Assembly: GCA_015350385.1 (NCBI GenBank) | Contig: WNKI01000002.1 | Location: 1,124,989 to 1,188,988 of the forward strand | Reading direction: 5' to 3' | DNA: 64,000 nt | Origin: Aculops lycopersici | Lineage: Eukaryota > Arthropoda > Arachnida > Trombidiformes > Eriophyidae | The notes under the pieces: model-generated | The model's database searches: none | Seen by the model: only the letters and a program-made list of their open reading frames with translations | What the model was told of the DNA's origin: nothing | In this document: positions 8,331 through 19,331 of the stretch, in pieces | How the letters are laid out: every line of letters begins with the position of its first letter | Position numbering within the stretch: the stretch's first letter is position 1 | Translations under genes and position numbers: made by a program

Positions 8331-11300
8331 ACTGTCGAGCTGTTCAGCTCGAAAGAAAATCTCACCTGAGCACTATTTATTCTCTCTTTCCCATAACCCG
8401 AAATCTTGGTGCATCAATTTAGTATGCTAATCATACAGTCTCTCTCGTTCTTGAATCGAGAACCTGGACCTCAAGCACTACTTTCGCATCGGGTCATATG
8501 GGCGGCCCGATGGAAGGGGTCACTGACACGAATGACAGAGAAGCCAGCGATCGGCCACTGCCATCCAGCGACTCGTGGTCATCAGGACAATGACCAATTT
8601 ACCAGCGAGCTCTCTATCTCGTGAACAGGACCATTGACTCGCAGCCAATGGTATTTTTCCCATTGAAAGTACTAAACATGAAGTATTAAATACACAAGCT
8701 TACATAGCCACACACACAACCATAACAAAGGTACCAAACAATGAGGAGCCCCAAAGCAACATGAAATTTCCACTGACAAGCTCAGTGGCGGAAGCGAAGC
8801 AGAACAGTAGTTAGCTTCCGCCAATGAGCTTGCTTGGTGTGGTCAGTCTAAATGGAATGCCGCCGCCGTCGCCGCTGTCTGCGGCGCATGAATAACAATG
8901 AGGCAACCAGAGGGTTAAACAATAAATCGAAGAGAGCATCGAATACGTAACAGCTTTAGCCAGATGAGAGGTGTCCATTCCAATATTCTGCCACTTGATC
9001 GACTGGTTTTGGGCCAGCGCTAGTGACGCCCACTTGCCGCCGCAAGTCAGAGCTCATAGACCCCGCCTTTGGGTCAAACGACCCCTGACTTAAAGTTTAC
9101 GAACTCCATGCTGGGCCTCAGTTCATTGGTATTTGTATTGGTAGATATTGGTGAATGTTGAGCAAAGTGCGAGCACTGAGTCGATACCTCATGACTGGCT
9201 GCACAACCACCGTTTGGAGGAAGACGACGACTACTGCTGCTGCTGCTTGCGGGGGGTCGACACTATCTATCTGTGTCTGTTTGTTGGTAATCCACCAATG
9301 GGACAAGTGAGATTCCAACGTTTCACTATGGCCGCCAATGGCCAATTGAAATCAGATTGGCCACCATGCCAGAGGCCATGTGGCGCTAGCATTCAATTTC
9401 GAATCGATCCATCGATGGAGGACACACTCTTGGATGGTAGGGCATGACTGACGTCTAGGTTTATTGAGCATCGCCTTATATACACCGAGCGGAAGAGCTC
9501 GACACGCCCCTTCCTCGCGGATGGGTGGTGCCCAGGACTTGTCCCTTCAATACTCCCGCTCGAGCGACTTTGGCTCGTAATGCTGATCCTCGATCTAGCC
9601 ACACTTGCCGAGGCGGCTATACTTGCTGCGTAGGATATCCCTAGAAGATCGCCGCTATCGTCCTGTGCTCCGCTTGGCAATTGGCTGAGAGGTCGGTTTT
9701 CCACATGGTTGTTTGTCACAAATTTGATGCTATCCATTCGGTAGATTTTATACAGAAAACTCCCTTGCGGGCAGGGTGAGTTGGAGTGGATTTCCGCTGA
9801 CCCGAATTCTCTCACTCGTACTTATAACAGCCTGTCACTGGCGCCCAGATCACACATAGTCGGTGGTTGGGAGTCTAGTATGGGCACAAGTCTGGGTTTG
9901 GTGGTGAGTCGATGAACTCTGGCAAGCGACAACCAGCAGGTCAGTGAGTTCGATCGCCTTCCAGATTAATCGGCACCAATTGAAGTTTAAGTTTGAGTTT
10001 GATTTCGGTTGCGGTTTAGGTGTAGGTTGGGTGCCGCTAATGCTGTTTTGTTGCTATAAATACCAAGGCAAAATTTTTCAAAGTATGACGTGTAACATTC
10101 CGTTACGTAACATTACCTTTTGCTTACGGAGTATTAGTGCTAGCTTTTCTTGGTATCATTGAGGAGATTAAAGTGTGAGCTTCTCCTTCTCCTTCCGCCA
10201 CATAGAATCCCACGAGGCCATTGCCTTCCGCTCGATTTTCTGATTGACCGATTCAATCTGTCAGCCAGTCAGCTAGATTGAGATGGATGCGCTTCAAGTG
10301 ATTGGCCGTCAACGTGCATTCACCTGCCTTGAGGAACTCAAGCGCCGGCCCCACCTGAGTTCGTCAAACTCACCTATGTCTCCCCTGAGACCGCCGCCGT
10401 TGCTCCAGTGGATCGGTTATAACCAGATTGGAACGAGAGAGCTGCTGAGCGAGTCAGTCAGAGATTCAAGGGTCAATTTGCCCCGAGGCCCATAACCTTT
10501 AGCTTCCGCCTCTACCTTTACTGAGCGAAGCATCGTGTGTCCCTGCTCGCTGCGGTGGTTCTGGAGTTCGAGCTATCACTCACTTGCAAAATGAGCAGCG
10601 ATGAGTTGGCCTAGCAAACTAAACTTGGCGAATCTACTGGAGTCACGAACGCAAAAGGTCCGCTTTGTTTCTCCGACCCTCTCCTAAGTCCTAGAGGGAG
10701 GTACATTTGACTGCCTACCGATTGATCGGTTCAAATGTAAACAAGAATAAACTGTGCGATTCAACCTCAGCTGCTGCTACTACTCTTTTACTAGATCTCA
10801 TATGAGCGTTTATCACGCACCCACTCTCCCCACGTTTTTACCTCTTTTTCGAGATACCGTCACGAGACGAAATCGTGGTATGTAAATCTCTCGATGCGAT
10901 TCGAACTTTCCGTTTACAATTTTCTTTCTAGAAATCCTCACTGAGAGTTCAATGGTCCCGACTGAATCCAAAGGAGAGTGACGACACACAAACTCACACG
11001 TACGAACTGGAGCTGGTAGCAATCTATCCTGCACATGAATGTACTTAACGAGACTCTTCCTTTGCTCATCTCTAGCGGAGGCAATGGGTAAGGAAAGAGT
11101 GTTTAGTTGAAAAATCTCGGTTTGCATATGGGCCACCGACTAGACTCATTAGAGCCATTAATGTGTGGAATCGATTAAATCTCTGTGAGCTAACTAAACT
11201 CCTTCCCTTGAGGCGCACGTTTGTCGCTAGGCGCTCCTCATTGCCCACTGTGAGTTTAGCGGCCACAGAGTGCTCGCCTAGCGGACTGTCTGCAATGTGC

Positions 11301-11931
11301 ATTGCTTGCGCATTGCAAAAAGCACATAGCCCCTGGGAAGAAGTATTGGCATGTGAGTTCATTCGACAGTCACCGCGGTCTTTGAACTCTGAGTGGGCTC
11401 TTGGTTGGCTCTCGGCCCCACGAAGACGCGCTGGAATAGAGGAAGTAGGAGAGAGGGAACTCAACTGCGCCGCTGCGGCCGACTTCCTGTTGGAGCCAAA
11501 GGGGAAATCAACTGAGTCGACTCCGCTCCAACTCAACCAAAAGGAATTCTGGTAATAGCCGGTGGAAAGCCACGAGGCACGCGCGCTACACTGGGAACAA
11601 ACAACCTGCTGCTCGACTTGATGGTTTTGCTTGGAGTTATCATGCGAGCAAAACCCTGACAAGATTTGACCAATTGATTATATGGCTGGATAGGAGTCGA
11701 TTGGTTCTAGTCAGTCAGTCAGTCAGTCGATGAATGCGTTTACTTGCGTCAAGATTACAAATGAATCGCTCTATCTATCACTCAAAAAGGTCTAAACTCG
11801 AAGCAGAGTGTGGGAAAGTGGAAGTGTTAGTCACAGTTAAGGTCATGGTGGGATAGTTTGATGCGCGCGCTCTTCCTAACCAAGTGAACATCCAAGTCAA
11901 GTGATCAGCAAGTCGAGCAGTCGACTTTAAA
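8331..11931. other. Intergenic, no gene recognised
   Basis: Open frames here are short, overlap on both strands and show no domain. The longest are 9148-9447 (+), with a run of four cysteines, and 11072-11662 (-), 196 codons. It also holds an imperfect hairpin near 8779-8831 and a short (CAGT)n run near 11706-11725. No tRNA or rRNA signature was seen. Confidence 0.5.
8778..8831. repeat. Imperfect hairpin, about 18-bp stem
   Basis: AAGCTCAGTGGCGGAAGC (8778-8795) pairs with GCTTCCGCCAATGAGCTT (8814-8831) with a single mismatch, leaving an 18-nt loop. It could be a small-RNA precursor or a transposon remnant. Nothing else identifies it. Confidence 0.6.
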
Positions 11932-13056
11932 ATGTTCAAATCAGCGCAAACCTTTCGAGTGTGGAAAGGCCATCAGGAGCAGGATCAACATTTGACTTTG
12001 GCGGTGGAACAAACCAACAGCAACAAGCAGCAGAAACATCAGCAACAGGATTTTCTCGTCTCAAGTTCCCATTATCCGGATAAGCGAAGCTCCTCGGCCT
12101 GCCCCTCAATCAGCGGATCAACCTCATCTTCATCGTCAACTTCAAACTCAACATCAACATCGAAGTCGTCGTCAAGCTCTAGCTCCAACTTTGACTCTAG
12201 CTCCTCCTCCTCCTTCCACAGGAGCAGCGCCAGTGCAAGTCGCGCTTCCTCAGCATCAACATCGAGCTCGTCATCGTCGTCAACTGCTAGCTGCAAGTTC
12301 GACCAAACTACCAGCCGCAAGCAACCAAGTCAACGTAGATTCTCGGAACAAACGAGTGGAAAAGTTAGCGGCGCCAAGAGGATCATCGATTATCTAATTG
12401 CAACTAACCAACTAATAAGTCGCCTGGCGCCTAGCGACGCGACAAGCCAAGGAAGAGCCAAGACTTCATCGCTGTCGCTGTTGTCGTTGAAGTCGAAGTC
12501 GTCGTCACTTCGCTGGCCAACGGCTCGGTCGACGGGAAACTTTATCGGCAGCTCCACTTGTAGTGGTGGCCGTGGATCCATTTCTAGTGGATCATCGCGA
12601 CAAAAGGCGTCATCACTGACGTCCAGACTCTCGGCAAGCCTAGCAAACTCCTCCTTTTCCACGAGCTCAAGCTATAGCATTGGAAACTTGGGAAACTTGG
12701 GAAATTTGGGAAATAGGAAGCTAAACGCTAGTAGAAGCAACAATCTAAGTCTCAGCCAGCGACTAGCTATTAGACTGGCTGGTGTTAGCGGCGGCGGCAG
12801 CAGTTGTAGTTATAACTCAAGAACCTCGAGCCCCCAAGTAAAGTCAACGGCGACATTGACAGCATCGAGAAAACAGCATAGGCACTCACACTGCTCCTTC
12901 TATCATCAATCGGCTACTACTACTACTAATAGCAATACTAGTGGCAATCTAGGTAAAATTAGAGGCAAAAGAAGTAGGAGTGCTGACGACGCCAACTCAA
13001 TAGTGTTAATGTTTAGACTGAAACTAACCAAATGGCTCAAGAGTCTGAATTGCTAG
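11932..13056 (+). CDS. Ser-rich hypothetical protein, 374 aa
   Basis: A single-exon frame from ATG 11932. About a third of the residues are serine, with long Ser runs near residues 65-125, a Gln-rich N-terminus, a short GNLGNLGNLGN repeat (about residues 250-260) from a 9-bp DNA repeat, and a basic C-terminus with an RGKRSRS motif. There is no signal peptide and no conserved domain. Length, start context and steady composition favour a real gene, but low-complexity frames can arise by chance. It lies 0.9 kb upstream of a GTPase gene of the same strand and similar Ser-rich style, and could be an upstream exon of that gene, although no splice link is evident. Function unknown. Confidence 0.5.
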   Translation: MFKSAQTFRVWKGHQEQDQHLTLAVEQTNSNKQQKHQQQDFLVSSSHYPDKRSSSACPSISGSTSSSSSTSNSTSTSKSSSSSSSNFDSSSSSSFHRSSASASRASSASTSSSSSSSTASCKFDQTTSRKQPSQRRFSEQTSGKVSGAKRIIDYLIATNQLISRLAPSDATSQGRAKTSSLSLLSLKSKSSSLRWPTARSTGNFIGSSTCSGGRGSISSGSSRQKASSLTSRLSASLANSSFSTSSSYSIGNLGNLGNLGNRKLNASRSNNLSLSQRLAIRLAGVSGGGSSCSYNSRTSSPQVKSTATLTASRKQHRHSHCSFYHQSATTTTNSNTSGNLGKIRGKRSRSADDANSIVLMFRLKLTKWLKSLNC

Positions 13057-13999
13057 GCAGTATTGTGTACGAATTCTTAAACTCTGAGCTAGCACTTTTC
13101 CTGTTGCTCTTAGCCATCTACCTAACGCTTGAATTGCGGATCTTGTCCTAGAACACCTTCAGCACTCTACCTCACTTGCTTCATTCCCTCCTTCCCCTTA
13201 CATAGAAAGCAATTCTAAGGCTAACTCCAGATAGGATTCTAGGGAAACTCTGGGAAGTTGAGTGAGTAAGAATCGGGGGTGAGTGGGTGAGCGAGTAGTA
13301 AGTAAGTGGAAGGGGCAAAACTTTGAGGAAGTTGACGTGCCTCTTGGCTCGGGGCCATCGAGTCAACAATTAGTAGTCGAATATATTGTTCAATTTTTGA
13401 ATTTCATCCTCGAGATAAAGTTTGCTAGCTAAAAAACAGCAAAACTTGAACTAGAGACGAGAAGACGGAACTATCCCTGTCAAGTCCAATATTTTCACAA
13501 GACTAAACAAACTCAATGGAAGAGATTGTTTATTACACTTGAACGTTTCTCACACTTCATCAACGTCTTTATTCTTCCTTAAACTTACACTTAAACCGCG
13601 AGATTAGACTACGAGAAACTATTCATCAGTCAGGGGGTGCCACAAATTACCTGTACCTCTCGGGTCGATTCAAGCTCTCAGCCGGCGAGCGGAGGAGCTA
13701 ATGAGAGTTTAGCGCTTGAAGATTCAACTGTAAGGTAAATTATGCACCTAATCGGAGGGAACAAACAAGACAAACTAGATATCACTCTGGAATGGGGGAA
13801 TTGAACAGATTAATTAGCCATAGACAACAAGCAATAGGAGAAAAGAGCTGTCAAAATGATTCAAAGAGTAGAATTAACATTATTATCTCATTATCAGTAT
13901 GTCAAATTAACTGTTGTTAACTCGAGTCGATGATAATTCAACACACTCACAAAATAATTGACAATCCAACTAAACAGAACACAACGAGCCATTAGCATT
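13057..13999. other. Intergenic between Ser-rich orphan and GTPase gene
   Basis: AT-rich with no coding frame of note. It contains short repeats such as AGTAAGTAAGTG near 13298 and presumably the 5' region of the GTPase gene. No clear TATA box. Confidence 0.5.
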
Positions 14000-16675
14000 A
14001 TGGTTGTCAGAAGCGGTAATAAACGAAGCACAGGCAAATTGTCATCATCCTCGGCCACCTCAAGTAAGCAAAAGCAGCTCACCGCTAGATTGTTGGTCCT
14101 CGGCGACAAGCGAGTTGGTAAGTCGGCAACAATTGTCAGGTATACAACAGGTAGATTCATCGAACAGTATGCTGGGCGGGCGACCAGCGATTGGTTGTAC
14201 AAGCATCGAATAGAATTAAACAATAATTATAGCAACCTCCAGCAAGTTGCTCAATCGGTCGAGATTTTGGAGCAAACAGATATTCAATTTTGTAGCACAA
14301 ATAATATATTTATTAGCTCGAACACCAATCAACAGCAGCAGCAGCACCAACAACAACAACTAAAACAACTACAACCTCAAAGTGATAACCACAAGCTTGC
14401 CAGCCGAGTGGCGCTCGATCAACAGATTGACCACGAGCTCCAGGAGAAGCAGCAATTGATGAACAAATTGCATTGGGCTCATGCTTATGTGGTCATCTAT
14501 GCCATCGATGATGTTAGTACATTCAATAAGGCAATCAAGTATTTGAATCTCATCGCAAACAATATCAATTCACCAAGCCAAAGTCAGAAGATAGATACTA
14601 GTTTTAGTAGCAGTAGAGTGGTTTCCGCTTTAGCAACAGCAACAAGTATTGGCAGTGGCGGCGGCTGCGTTAATGGTCTTAGCTATAGTCCCAATGGATC
14701 CTCTTCGTCGCAAAGTTCCGCTTGCTCCTCTTCATCCTCCTCGTCTTCCTGTTCACCAGCTAATCTAAATGCCAATAGACATAACGCAAAATCAAACTCG
14801 AGCTTGCCACTTATCAAGAGGCCGATAGTTTTGGTGGGAAACAAGAAGGATTTGGAGAAAAGTTGCCGCCAGGTGAGTGCCAGCGACGCTAGAATTTTAG
14901 CCATGCGCCACCAGGCAATGTTTGCCGAGGTGTCGATTGCAGAATCTGGGAAGCTAATAGAGAGTGTTTTTGTACATTTGATTGAACAAATTGACGGCTC
15001 TCGATTGCATATCGATTTGCTGCTAAACGAGCACCAAATTTTCTCTCATCTACTCAGAGATCGAACAAAAACAACAATTAGCCGATGGAATCCAGATTAT
15101 TACTACTCATCTAAACCAACAGTCCACCAGCCAACAACTAGCTCCCCCATTTGGGGTCATCTAGTCAGATCGAGACCAATAGGAATGATGCAAAGCAGGC
15201 AAATGGCAACCATTGCTAGAGTAGAGAACGACGTGCGTTTAGTGAGGCCATTAAATGCAGTTGCTCTCACCACCATTGCGGCCAATAGAATGTCGTCAGG
15301 TGCGCTCAAGAGACCCTCGGCCGACGCAACTCTTAGCCAACAACAATCCGAAGTATCGCTTCCCACTAGAAAGCTAAGTTTCGATCAGCAACTAAACCAA
15401 CAGCAACCAACCCACCAAAGTAGATACGAGAGTCTAAAGTCATCCTTCAAACGAGCTTCCATGGCTATAGTTAGTAGCAAGGCCCTAGCTAGAGGTTCAA
15501 GAAACTCAAAGACTAGCATTGAAGCGGCCTCAGCCGCAGCCGCAGCAGCAAAACGAAACTCCATCGACGAAGATAGTGTAATTTCGACAACAACCACCAA
15601 AGACTCGCGAAATTCAAGTGTTTCCGATCTGATGACCTCAACGGATAGTAATCAGTCTTTCCAACAACAAGCGACTTCCATCGTCGCAGCCTCTGCCACC
15701 AAGTCCTCGACTTCAGCCTTTAAGCGCCCGTTGTTCAGGTATAAGAGTAGAAGGAAGTCGGTAGCCTTTGAGCAGATACCGGCCGCTAAAGTGGACAAAG
15801 CTGAAGTAGTAGCGCAACACCCAATCGAGTCGGCTAAGACCATGCTTGCCCGCGACTCGACACCACCCACCTTAGCGGCTACTGTTGCTCGCTACTGCTA
15901 TCTACCGACAACCTGTCAGCAGGTAGCTAGTGCCACTGAGCTTATCCACCGAAAAGAACTAGCCACAACTCCAGAGAACAGTGGACCTAGCCCAGATTCA
16001 ACTGTTGCTAGTGGTGCTGACCATGTTGACGCCGCCTACAATCCGGTGCGAGTTAGTCGCGATGGCTCTAGCTCTTCGCTAGACACATCAGATACCTACT
16101 ACACTTCGCCGATGGGAGGTACCAGCGATTTGGAAATGCCAGTATCCTCGAAAGGCAGTAGTAGCGGTGGCTCATCGAGTCATGGTAGCGATGGCTACTC
16201 AGGAAATATAAGCTCTGGTCAGTTCAAATCTCTGCAAACGTTAAGAAAAGATTCCAAATCAACTCTTTCGCAGGCCTCCACTTCAATGGGCAGCTACGAG
16301 GATAGTGGCGATGATATAGTCGCGGCTGCGAGTCGATCAAGCTCGAGGGCTAGCCAGCAGCAATCTACCTTAACAAATCAATGCCACCAAGTGGCTAAAA
16401 CGGTGGTCGAGAGTCAGGTAGTTCCGAGTAGGGCAATTAGCTCGGGTAAACATCATCTTGTGAGGAGTGTTCATAGTACTCTAACTGGTCTCACTAAATC
16501 CCACAGTGGCTCATCACATGCAGTCAAAAAGTCATTCTGTTCCACCTTGTTAAGTAAAATATCGAATAATAATCATGCCGCCGCTACAACTGTGAAAATT
16601 GCCGATCCTTCTCTAGCGGACTTAGCGAAGGTGGAGACGATAAAGATGGCCAATATCATTGGATATTGCGAATAG
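14000..16675 (+). CDS. Atypical RERG/RASL-type small GTPase with long tail
   Basis: An 891-residue single exon. The open frame extends slightly upstream, but the first ATG is 14000. The N-terminal third is a Ras-like fold: P-loop GDKRVGKS (residues 35-42), then RYTTGRFIEQYAG, the strand WAHAYVVIYAIDD, NKKD (G4, about 281-284) and EVSIAES (G5, about 310). The order and the EVS-type G5 recall the RERG/RASL10-12 group. Two low-complexity inserts (a Gln-rich one near 112-135 and a Ser-rich one near 195-265) split the domain. The G3 DxxG motif is not visible; VEILEQTD stands where it should be, so hydrolysis may be impaired. The last 550 residues are disordered Ser/Thr/Gln sequence without a CAAX box, so lipid anchoring is not expected. 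A membrane or junctional signalling role is speculation. Confidence 0.75.
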   Translation: MVVRSGNKRSTGKLSSSSATSSKQKQLTARLLVLGDKRVGKSATIVRYTTGRFIEQYAGRATSDWLYKHRIELNNNYSNLQQVAQSVEILEQTDIQFCSTNNIFISSNTNQQQQQHQQQQLKQLQPQSDNHKLASRVALDQQIDHELQEKQQLMNKLHWAHAYVVIYAIDDVSTFNKAIKYLNLIANNINSPSQSQKIDTSFSSSRVVSALATATSIGSGGGCVNGLSYSPNGSSSSQSSACSSSSSSSSCSPANLNANRHNAKSNSSLPLIKRPIVLVGNKKDLEKSCRQVSASDARILAMRHQAMFAEVSIAESGKLIESVFVHLIEQIDGSRLHIDLLLNEHQIFSHLLRDRTKTTISRWNPDYYYSSKPTVHQPTTSSPIWGHLVRSRPIGMMQSRQMATIARVENDVRLVRPLNAVALTTIAANRMSSGALKRPSADATLSQQQSEVSLPTRKLSFDQQLNQQQPTHQSRYESLKSSFKRASMAIVSSKALARGSRNSKTSIEAASAAAAAAKRNSIDEDSVISTTTTKDSRNSSVSDLMTSTDSNQSFQQQATSIVAASATKSSTSAFKRPLFRYKSRRKSVAFEQIPAAKVDKAEVVAQHPIESAKTMLARDSTPPTLAATVARYCYLPTTCQQVASATELIHRKELATTPENSGPSPDSTVASGADHVDAAYNPVRVSRDGSSSSLDTSDTYYTSPMGGTSDLEMPVSSKGSSSGGSSSHGSDGYSGNISSGQFKSLQTLRKDSKSTLSQASTSMGSYEDSGDDIVAAASRSSSRASQQQSTLTNQCHQVAKTVVESQVVPSRAISSGKHHLVRSVHSTLTGLTKSHSGSSHAVKKSFCSTLLSKISNNNHAAATTVKIADPSLADLAKVETIKMANIIGYCE

Positions 16676-17508
16676 GAAATGAATTGATATTCAAATAATC
16701 GAGGATCAACGATAGGTGATTGCTAACCAATGAATCAATTAAATAATCAATTAATTTATCGAAGTGTCAATTAAATAATATATAAAATCATAAACTTAAT
16801 AAAAACTCTCCGAGTACCGGTTGTTTACATAATACATCGCAAGGGTACTCTGGCACTATCTTCGATGCACTAATGTCAAGCGATAATTTCTTTGCGCTAC
16901 ACAGCCACTGCCGCCGTAAGTGAAAATGTACTGATAGCCATTCGAGCTGCAAAACTTTTACCTTGCGTCCAATACAAAGCAAATTGGTGGACAGCCGCGC
17001 GAACACGAGGCAACGTGATAACTTTCTCGCTGTCGTGGTCCTCTCAGATCTCGTTTTTTCTACATTTCCATTAGCAATGCAAACTTTGATATTAGAATTA
17101 TCATCCTCTAGATATTATGAACAATTATATATAAGTTATTACTATACTCGTGATTCGAAGACCATACAGTGACTCTCAAAAACTGGCCACGATCTTGATG
17201 AGATGAATAAACTTGATGAATCATAACTAGAATAGGAACTTATTTATTTATTATTGCTTTTAACATTGAGCACGTTGTTTCTTCTTTGGTTTGCACACAC
17301 AGATCCCGTCTGTTTTCCTCGCTTTCTCTCTCACCGGGACCGACGCGAGAAGAATAGAATTAGAAAAAGCACTAAGAAATCGATCAAGACCAAGAAAATT
17401 AACAGGAAGAAGCCTCAAAAAGTTTATTAGACATCAAGAACTCGTAGCCAGTTTTGAGAGGCACTGTACAACATCATTGTTGCAGTATTTGTGTGAATCG
17501 ATGCGAAA
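16676..17508. other. Intergenic, 3' end of GTPase gene and 5' region of Uba2
   Basis: AT-rich and without a credible gene. An open frame at 17291-17566 overlaps the Uba2 start in another frame and has no features. AATAAA at 16798-16803 could end the GTPase transcript. Confidence 0.5.
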
Positions 17509-19137
17509 ATGTTGCAAAAAAGGATTCAGGAATGCAAGGTACTTGTTGTTGGTACAGGTGGAATAGGTTGTGAAGTACTCAAGAATTTAACATTATCAGG
17601 CTTCAAGAATATTGATGCCATCGATCTAGACACCATAGATGTCAGTAACTTGAATAGACAATTCCTCTTCAACAAGTCAAATGTTGGACAAAGCAAGGCA
17701 AAGGTTGCCATCGATATTGTGAAAAAAGATTACTCGGCATCACCTGAGGGATTGAATCTAAATGCATTCCACAAATCCGTGATGCTAAGTGAATTTGACA
17801 TCGACTTCTACAGGCAATACTCATTGGTTATTAACGCTTTAGATAATAGAGCCGCTAGGAGTCATGTCAATAGAATGTGTCTAGCAGCCGAAGTTCCCCT
17901 TCTAGAATCAGGCACTGCCGGCTACAAAGGTCAGTCCAAGTTGATCAAGAATTCCTTGACAGCATGTTACGAATGTGATGGAATCCCAAAGGAGGGCAAA
18001 ACATACGCAACATGCACCATCAGAAACACTCCATCACAACCCATCCATTGCATTGTGTGGGCGAAGCATTTGTTTCATCAACTATTTGGCGAAAAAGATC
18101 CAGACAACGATGTCAGTCCAGATTTGGATCAATACGATCCAGTGTTACTTATCAAAAAACTATACCAAGATGATATAGAATATTTACTATCTATGGAAAA
18201 TCTATGGAGAGAGCGAGCCAAGCCAACCCCGCTGCACTACTCGAATCTCATGCAAAATGGAGTTGAAGAGCCACATTGCTCGAAGTCACTCACCAATGGT
18301 AATAGTCATAAGCTAAGCAACCAAAGACTTTGGTCAATCAAAGAATGTGCCGAGATATTTATGGACACTGTTAGCAAGTTACATAGTCGATTGAAGACTC
18401 ATGGATATCAAACGTGGGACAAGGACGACGAGATTGCATTAAACTTTGTTGTCGCAGCCTCAAATTTGCGAAGCAAGTGTTTCAATATAGAGAGAAAATC
18501 ACCTTTTGATGTCAAATCCATGGCTGGAAATATTGTGCCGGCGATCTCATCTACAAACTCAATCATTGGCGGCATGTTAGTTTTGCAGGCAATGAGACTT
18601 CTCAAGAAGATGCCCGTTGGAGAGGAATATCGGAAGTTAGAGGACTCTGAAAGAAATGCACTCATCAAAGGAACAGGCTGTTGGACCTTCCTCAACTCCA
18701 CATCGCAGGGTAGAAAGGGTCTCATTGAGTCATTCGAATGTCCGCCACCCCAGCCCACCTGTCTAGCTTGCTCTCGGGAAAACACACCGGAGATTGAAAT
18801 TCATCTGTCAATGGAGGAAAGTACGCTTTCTGATTTGGTTGATAAGATTGTGATCGGAACCTTCCAGTTTGTCTGTCCCGATTTGACTTTAGATGATGAT
18901 TCAGGTCTCATTATCTGGAGCAAGGATGAAGATGACGAGGATGGAGGACAGGATCAAACTAAGTTGAAGAAGTTAGTAGAATTACCACATGTTAAGCTAC
19001 CAAAAACGCGCCTACTAATTAATGACTTGCTCCAAGACAAGCAATTGAAATTAGTTTTAATCGACGACAAGATAGATGAAGAGAAGACACAAAACTTCTT
19101 CTATGCCAAAATGGGCGGCAAAGAGCTCAATGTGTGA
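17509..19137 (+). CDS. Uba2: SUMO-activating enzyme subunit 2
   Basis: A 542-residue single exon and the catalytic half of the SUMO E1 (with SAE1/Aos1). It adenylates SUMO, takes it as a thioester and passes it to Ubc9 in the nucleus. Seen: nucleotide site VLVVGTGGIGCEVLKNL (11-27), DLDTIDVSNLNRQFLF, NALDNRAARSHVNRMCLA, catalytic Cys in TCTIRNTPS (C169), zinc ligands CYEC (153, 156) and CLAC (418, 421), KSMAGNIVPAI, and a ubiquitin-fold region near 430-520. The start is well placed: only ten residues precede the first strand. It is about 100 residues shorter than vertebrate UBA2. The C-terminal acidic/basic tail with the nuclear signal is absent, and the protein ends just after the ubiquitin-fold domain. 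The absence of introns is notable for this gene. Confidence 0.96.
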   Translation: MLQKRIQECKVLVVGTGGIGCEVLKNLTLSGFKNIDAIDLDTIDVSNLNRQFLFNKSNVGQSKAKVAIDIVKKDYSASPEGLNLNAFHKSVMLSEFDIDFYRQYSLVINALDNRAARSHVNRMCLAAEVPLLESGTAGYKGQSKLIKNSLTACYECDGIPKEGKTYATCTIRNTPSQPIHCIVWAKHLFHQLFGEKDPDNDVSPDLDQYDPVLLIKKLYQDDIEYLLSMENLWRERAKPTPLHYSNLMQNGVEEPHCSKSLTNGNSHKLSNQRLWSIKECAEIFMDTVSKLHSRLKTHGYQTWDKDDEIALNFVVAASNLRSKCFNIERKSPFDVKSMAGNIVPAISSTNSIIGGMLVLQAMRLLKKMPVGEEYRKLEDSERNALIKGTGCWTFLNSTSQGRKGLIESFECPPPQPTCLACSRENTPEIEIHLSMEESTLSDLVDKIVIGTFQFVCPDLTLDDDSGLIIWSKDEDDEDGGQDQTKLKKLVELPHVKLPKTRLLINDLLQDKQLKLVLIDDKIDEEKTQNFFYAKMGGKELNV

Positions 19138-19178
19138 CCCAATCATTGTTACCATCTTTTAACGAAATGAGCATAACA

Positions 19179-19184
19179 AATAAA
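19179..19184 (+). terminator. Poly(A) signal of Uba2
   Basis: AATAAA 42 bases after the Uba2 stop. Confidence 0.7.
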
Positions 19185-19274
19185 AATCCCACCCATCGAG
19201 TCCAGGAATACCCACCCGGTGGGACTCGCCGGGAGGTAATTGATCCTGTGTCGTCAATTTTCTTGTCAACCTTC

Positions 19275-19282
19275 TATATATA
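19275..19282 (+). promoter_or_regulatory. TATA box of secreted orphan
   Basis: TATATATA stands about 50 bases before the ATG of the next gene. With start sites usually about 30 bases downstream, this leaves a leader of only about 20-30 bases. Confidence 0.55.
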
Positions 19283-19331
19283 CATCCTTTCTCTTAACTA
19301 AATTATTGAAGGAAATATATAAACAAGCAAA

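Noticed and set aside
9148..9447. 99-codon frame with a CCCC run
   Set aside because: It has no natural homology that I can see, no signal or domain, and a competing frame on the other strand.
11072..11662. 196-codon minus-strand frame and a 130-codon plus-strand frame on the same DNA
   Set aside because: Mutually antisense, without domain, and with ordinary intergenic composition; I could not support either.
17291..17566. 91-codon frame overlapping the Uba2 start
   Set aside because: It is in a different frame from Uba2 across shared bases and shows no features; likely chance.
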